A DNA stretch of 64,000 nucleotides from Rhodocyclales bacterium (GTDB taxonomy: Bacteria; Pseudomonadota; Gammaproteobacteria; Burkholderiales; Rhodocyclaceae), in contig JACRMV010000001.1 of assembly GCA_016235025.1 (NCBI GenBank), forward strand, positions 620,001 through 684,000, given 5' to 3'. Under the pieces are notes generated by a model that saw only the letters and a program-made list of their open reading frames with translations, was not told where the DNA came from and did not search any database. The translations under genes and the position numbers were made by a program. Numbering within the stretch: the stretch's first letter is position 1; each line of letters starts with the position of its first letter. Positions 59,458-64,000 of this stretch are shown here, one piece after another.

Positions 59458-61359
59458 TTAACCGCTGCTTGTGGTCAAAGCGGTCTTGATCTGCTCCAGC
59501 GTCGACGGATCATCAATCGTGGTCATGTCTCCCGGATCACGGCCTTCGGCGAGCGCCTGGATCGAGCGGCGCAGCATCTTGCCGGAACGTGTCTTGGGCA
59601 GGCCCGTCACGAAGTGAATCCGCTTGGGTCGGGCGATGGCGCCAAGGCTTTCATCGACGCGTTTTTTCACCTCAGCTTCCAGTGCTGCACGCAGTTCAGG
59701 TGTAGCCACCTTCGCCTCATCCTTGACCACCGCAAAAGCCACCGGCTCCTGGCCTTTCAATGCATCGTTAACACCGACCACGGCAACTTCGGCAATGGCG
59801 CTGTGACTCTGGATGGCTTCCTCGATTTCGCGTGTGCCCAACCGATGCCCGGCGACATTGATAACATCGTCGGTACGTCCGAGAATCGTGTGGTAGCCCT
59901 CTGCATCCCGGATGCCCCAGTCGAATGACGAATACACCAGGGTATCGTTGAACAGGCTGAAATAGGTTTTAAGGAAGCGTTCGTCATCTTCCCATAGCGT
60001 GGACAAACAGCCCGGTGGCAACGGTGGTACAACGCCGACAATGCCTTTTTCGTTGGCATCGCATGTCGTGCCATCCTCGCGAAAAATGCGCAAGTCGAAG
60101 CCATAGACCGGGAAACCCGGCGTGCCCAACTTGATTCTGGTTTCCTCGACTCCGCGCACAGCGGAAAGCATCGGCCAACCGGTCTCGGTCTGCCAGTAGT
60201 TGTCGATCACCGGCAACTTCAATTCATCCATGGCCCAGGCATGGGTCGACTCGTCCAGCGGCTCGCCAGCGAGGAACAGGTGCTTGAGCGAAGACAGGTC
60301 ATATTTCTTGAGGAAAGCCGGGTCGTATTTCTTCAGCACGCGAATCGCCGTCGGTGCCGAGAACATCACGCTGACTTTGTATTTTTCGACCAGTTGCCAC
60401 CAGATGCCGGCATCGGGGCGGATCGGTGTACCCTCGTACACGATCGTCGCCATGCCCGCGATCAACGGTCCATAAACAATGTAGCTGTGACCGACGACCC
60501 AGCCAATGTCCGAAGTGGAAAACATGGTTTCACCTGCATTTCCGGTGAAAATATGCTTCATCGAGGCGGCCAGCGCCACGGCATAGCCCCCGGTATCGCG
60601 CTGCACACCCTTGGGTTTCCCGGTAGTGCCGGAGGTGTAAAGAATGTATGAAGGCTCGCTCGACTCCAGCCATTCGCAGGGTACGTCCTCATCCATGTGG
60701 CGGGTGCGCTGCTCGGCATAATCGATATCGCGTCCAGCGACCTTTGGCCAGCCAGGAACCAGTCCACGGTCGACCATCAGCACTTTTTGAGGTGGGAACT
60801 CGGCCAGTTTGCAGGCTTCATCGAGCAGATTCTTGTACGGCACGGCTTTGCCGCCACGCATGCCGGCATCGGCAGAAACAATCAGCTTGGGTTTCGCATC
60901 ATCGATGCGCGTAGCCAGGGAGCCGGATGCAAAACCACCGAAAACCACCGAGTGAATTGCCCCGATGCGCGCGCAGGCGAGCATGGCAAAAACCGCTTCG
61001 GCGATCATCGGCATATAAATCAATACCCGATCGCCATGTCCCACTCCCAGCGATTTCATGATCGCCGCCATGCGCACCACTTCCGCTTTCAACTCGGCAA
61101 AGGTATAAACCTTCTCTTCATTGATCTCGGTCGAGACATAGATCAGGGCGCGGTCATCGGGACGCTTGGCCGCGTGGCGATCGACGGCGTTGTAGCAAAG
61201 GTTGGTCTTGCCGCCGACAAACCATTTGACGAACGGCGGCTGTGAATAATCGCAAATCTGCTGCGGTGGCGTCTGCCAGTCAATCAGCACCGACTGCTCG
61301 GCCCAGAACTCATCGCGGTGTTCGATCGAGCGTTTATGAAACTCTGCGTACTTTCCCAT
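59458..61359 (-). CDS. prpE: propionate-CoA ligase (PrpE-like)
   Basis: HKRSIEHRDEFWAEQSVLIDWQTPPQQICDYSQPPF, LYTSGTTGKPKGVQRDTGGYAVALAASM. Confidence 0.9.
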   Translation of the reverse strand: MGKYAEFHKRSIEHRDEFWAEQSVLIDWQTPPQQICDYSQPPFVKWFVGGKTNLCYNAVDRHAAKRPDDRALIYVSTEINEEKVYTFAELKAEVVRMAAIMKSLGVGHGDRVLIYMPMIAEAVFAMLACARIGAIHSVVFGGFASGSLATRIDDAKPKLIVSADAGMRGGKAVPYKNLLDEACKLAEFPPQKVLMVDRGLVPGWPKVAGRDIDYAEQRTRHMDEDVPCEWLESSEPSYILYTSGTTGKPKGVQRDTGGYAVALAASMKHIFTGNAGETMFSTSDIGWVVGHSYIVYGPLIAGMATIVYEGTPIRPDAGIWWQLVEKYKVSVMFSAPTAIRVLKKYDPAFLKKYDLSSLKHLFLAGEPLDESTHAWAMDELKLPVIDNYWQTETGWPMLSAVRGVEETRIKLGTPGFPVYGFDLRIFREDGTTCDANEKGIVGVVPPLPPGCLSTLWEDDERFLKTYFSLFNDTLVYSSFDWGIRDAEGYHTILGRTDDVINVAGHRLGTREIEEAIQSHSAIAEVAVVGVNDALKGQEPVAFAVVKDEAKVATPELRAALEAEVKKRVDESLGAIARPKRIHFVTGLPKTRSGKMLRRSIQALAEGRDPGDMTTIDDPSTLEQIKTALTTSSG

Positions 61360-61391
61360 AGCTATTCCACTTAATTGTTGCGGTATTGAAA

Positions 61392-62381
61392 TCAGGCCGA
61401 AATTTTCACTACGACGCGGCCTTTAATGCGCCCCTGAATAAAATCATCAAAAGCATCCGGCAAGTCGGCAAAAGCTATATCACGCGTCATCTCGGACAGA
61501 TGCGGCGGGCGCATGTCGCTGGCAAGGCGCCGCCAGACTTCAGCGCGCTGCGGCATCGGGCAATTAACCGAATCAATGCCGAGCAGGCTGACGCCACGCA
61601 GAATGAACGGCGCCACCGTGGTGTTGAAACTCATGCTGGCCGCAAGGCCAATGGAAGCCAGTGTGCCGCCGGTCTTCATCGTGCTGGCCATCCATGACAG
61701 CACGTCGCCGCCCAAATTATCGATGGCGCCGGCCCAGCTTTCACGGCCCAGCGGCTTGATTTTGGCGAGGTCGAGCGACTGCCGCAACATCACTTCCTTC
61801 GCGCCGAGATGCTTCAGGTAATCGGTTTCGGCTTCCTTGCCGGTCAGGGCGACCACGTGATAGCCAAGCTTGCCCAGAATCTCTATGGCGATGCTGCCCA
61901 CGCCGCCTGTCGCACCGGAAACAATCACCGGGCCATTGGCTGGCTGCAGGCCTTCATGCTCCATCCGCACCACTGCCAATGCCGCAGTGAAACCGGCGGT
62001 ACCGAGCGCCATGGCATCATGCAACGAAAGCCCGGCCGGCAGTTTGACCACCCAGTCGGCCGGCACCCGGGCCCGCTCGGCGTAACCGCCGTGGTGGGCG
62101 ACCCCAATGTCGTAGCTGGTTGCGAGCACTTCGTCGCCGGGCTGAAAACGGGCGTCCGTGCTTACGACCACCCGCCCGGCAAGATCAATACCGCCAATGC
62201 AGGGGAAGCGACGGATGATGCGCCCGGCGCCCGTGGCGGCCAGTGCATCCTTGTAATTGATGCTGGAATGGGTGACAGCGATGCTTACTTCGCCGGCATC
62301 AAGCTGCGCTTCATCCATATCCACGAAACGGCTGACCAGTTGGTCGCCATCCTGATTGATCAAATAGGCTTTAAAACTCAC
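61392..62381 (-). CDS. acuI: acryloyl-CoA reductase (AcuI/YhdH-type MDR)
   Basis: FKAYLINQDGDQLVSRFVDMDEAQLDAGEVSIAVTHSSINYKDALAATGAGRIIRRFPCIGGIDLAG; GTG start at 62381 inferred. Confidence 0.9.
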   Translation of the reverse strand: MSFKAYLINQDGDQLVSRFVDMDEAQLDAGEVSIAVTHSSINYKDALAATGAGRIIRRFPCIGGIDLAGRVVVSTDARFQPGDEVLATSYDIGVAHHGGYAERARVPADWVVKLPAGLSLHDAMALGTAGFTAALAVVRMEHEGLQPANGPVIVSGATGGVGSIAIEILGKLGYHVVALTGKEAETDYLKHLGAKEVMLRQSLDLAKIKPLGRESWAGAIDNLGGDVLSWMASTMKTGGTLASIGLAASMSFNTTVAPFILRGVSLLGIDSVNCPMPQRAEVWRRLASDMRPPHLSEMTRDIAFADLPDAFDDFIQGRIKGRVVVKISA

Positions 62382-62399
62382 TGAACTCTCCCTGGATCG

Positions 62400-62422
62400 G
62401 CATCCCGCCAACGCCGACTTTT
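62400..62422 (-). repeat. KVGAG-type mini-repeat, copy 15 (degenerate; leader of acuI)
   Basis: AAAAGTCGGCGTTGGCGGGATGC on minus strand. Confidence 0.55.
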
Positions 62423-62584
62423 TTAAGTTGTTAAGATATATGGATTACATAAAGAGGCGGCTCGCGGATTGTCGCCGACTGCAGCCAACAGGAGCCTGCA
62501 CGGTCAAGTCACTACTCTCATACTGGACGACTTCGTGATTCCCCAAAGTTTACAGATCCTTTTATAGTGATTATAGTTGCTTCC

Positions 62585-63112
62585 ATGCACCGAATACCCT
62601 TTCGAATTATAAGCATTTTTCTGCTTGTTGGTTGCTTGTTTGCGCCGTTTGTTCATGCTGCGCAACCGCAACCACCGCAACCTATTGTTGTCACAACCCC
62701 GCCCCCCATATCATTCGTCGACCGCGCCACAGCCACGGTACAGGACGTTGTCGATCAGGCGGTGGATCTGCTCGGCATTCCCTATCGCCATGGCGGTAGC
62801 TCGCTGGAAGCGGGATTTGACTGCTCCGGTTTTGTCACGCATGTATTTCGCGAAGGCTTGGGCCTGGTTCTTCCGCGCACCTCAAAGGAATTGAGTAAAA
62901 CCGGCGAAGCAATCGATGAAGGCCAGTTACAACCCGGAGATTTGGTCTTCTTCAATACCATGCGTCACGCTTTTTCGCATGTCGGCATTTATCTTGGCAA
63001 CAACCAGTTCGTTCATGCGCCACGCGCCGGTGGCCGGATTCGCATTGAAGACCTGCGTGACAGATACTGGAAAAATCGTTTCAACGGCGCACGGCGGGTC
63101 AGTCCGGAATAA
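62585..63112 (+). CDS. NlpC/P60 (C40) peptidase
   Basis: Signal peptide; YRHGGSSLEAGFDCSGFVTHVFREGLGLVLPRTSKEL, FSHVGIYLGNNQFVHAPR. Confidence 0.95.
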   Translation: MHRIPFRIISIFLLVGCLFAPFVHAAQPQPPQPIVVTTPPPISFVDRATATVQDVVDQAVDLLGIPYRHGGSSLEAGFDCSGFVTHVFREGLGLVLPRTSKELSKTGEAIDEGQLQPGDLVFFNTMRHAFSHVGIYLGNNQFVHAPRAGGRIRIEDLRDRYWKNRFNGARRVSPE

Positions 63113-63169
63113 AGCAGGGACGGCCTGGAGCCAGCGGCGCTTCGATCACACCACGAGAGGAATCCCACC

Positions 63170-63409
63170 ATGCCCGAACCCGTCATTGCCGCCAAGCATC
63201 CCTTCCCTGTTGTGGTTGAACAAGGCAAGGACTATTACTGGTGCGCCTGCGGCCGCTCCAAGACACAGCCCTTTTGCGATGGCAGCCACAAAGGTACAGG
63301 CTTCGTGCCGCTGAAATACACCGCCACGGCCAGCAGCACCGTCTATTTTTGCGGCTGCAAGCACACCAAGACACCACCCCTGTGCGATGGCACGCATAAG
63401 TCGCTGTAG
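63170..63409 (+). CDS. CDGSH iron-sulfur domain protein
   Basis: Two motifs: CACGRSKTQPFCDGSHKG and CGCKHTKTPPLCDGTHKS. Confidence 0.93.
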   Translation: MPEPVIAAKHPFPVVVEQGKDYYWCACGRSKTQPFCDGSHKGTGFVPLKYTATASSTVYFCGCKHTKTPPLCDGTHKSL

Positions 63410-63461
63410 CAGACCCGTGGTGCATTCTTCCTGACTTCTTCGCGGAACCGGCTCCGCAAGC

Positions 63462-64000
63462 GTGATCCCCTGGCTTCCAGACGAACTTCGATTTCCTTCC
63501 GTGGATACCGCGCTGGCCAGGCCCAATGGCTTGCTTGCTGCGGGCGGCGATCTCTCCCCCTTACGAATACTGGCTGCCTACCGATGCGGCATCTTCCCTT
63601 GGTATTCCGCTGGCGACCCCATTTTGTGGTGGAGTCCCAACCCACGCATGGTGCTGTTCCCGGCAGAACTCAAGCTCTCGCGTTCGCTGACCAAAACTCT
63701 GCGCAATCTTTCCTACACGGTGCATCTTGATACGGCTTTTGCCGATGTGATCCATGCCTGTGCCACAATCCCGCGTAATGGAAATCCAGGCACCTGGATC
63801 ACCGCTGAAATGCAATCCGCTTATCATGAACTGCACCATCTGGGATATGCTCACAGTGTCGAAACCTGGATTGATGGAAAACTGGCAGGAGGGCTCTACG
63901 GTGTCGCATTGGGCGGCATTTTCTATGGCGAATCGATGTTTTCCCGTGCGCGCGATGCTTCCAAAATTGCCCTCGCCCATTTATGTGTTCACCTCAACCG
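63462..64000 (+). CDS. aat: leucyl/phenylalanyl-tRNA-protein transferase (partial at right edge)
   Basis: [67 protein letters not shown] from GTG 63462; no stop in window. Confidence 0.94.
   Translation, partial: MIPWLPDELRFPSVDTALARPNGLLAAGGDLSPLRILAAYRCGIFPWYSAGDPILWWSPNPRMVLFPAELKLSRSLTKTLRNLSYTVHLDTAFADVIHACATIPRNGNPGTWITAEMQSAYHELHHLGYAHSVETWIDGKLAGGLYGVALGGIFYGESMFSRARDASKIALAHLCVHLN

Overview
This GC-rich window is densely coded, chromosomal and probably betaproteobacterial (inferred from gene content and synteny). It is mostly housekeeping: ftsB-eno-kdsA-pyrG, prfB with its programmed frameshift, lysS-mnmC, gltX, lysC, bamC-dapA, a MoxR/DUF58/transglutaminase operon, mltB, rpoS-nlpD-pcm-surE, dnaB-rplI-rpsR-priB-rpsF, an ETF/acyl-CoA dehydrogenase module with a TetR regulator, a full isc cluster with a second cysteine desulfurase, cysE-trmJ, suhB, prpE-acuI, aat, and three tRNAs. 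I saw no prophage, transposase, CRISPR array or integron. The most unusual signal is a dispersed short repeat with core AAAAGTCGGCGCTGGCGAGACGG. I count about 15 copies, roughly one per 4 kb. They occur in both orientations, at gene ends, in leaders and terminator regions, and inside at least eight conserved protein genes, where they are translated in several reading frames. Two long forms (83 bp and 122 bp) share the same ends and differ from the 23-bp short form, and from each other, by exact multiples of 3 bp. This looks like an uncharacterised frame-tolerant mini-element, similar in behaviour to Rickettsia palindromic elements. All calls come from reading the sequence and the supplied ORF track; no database search was possible.
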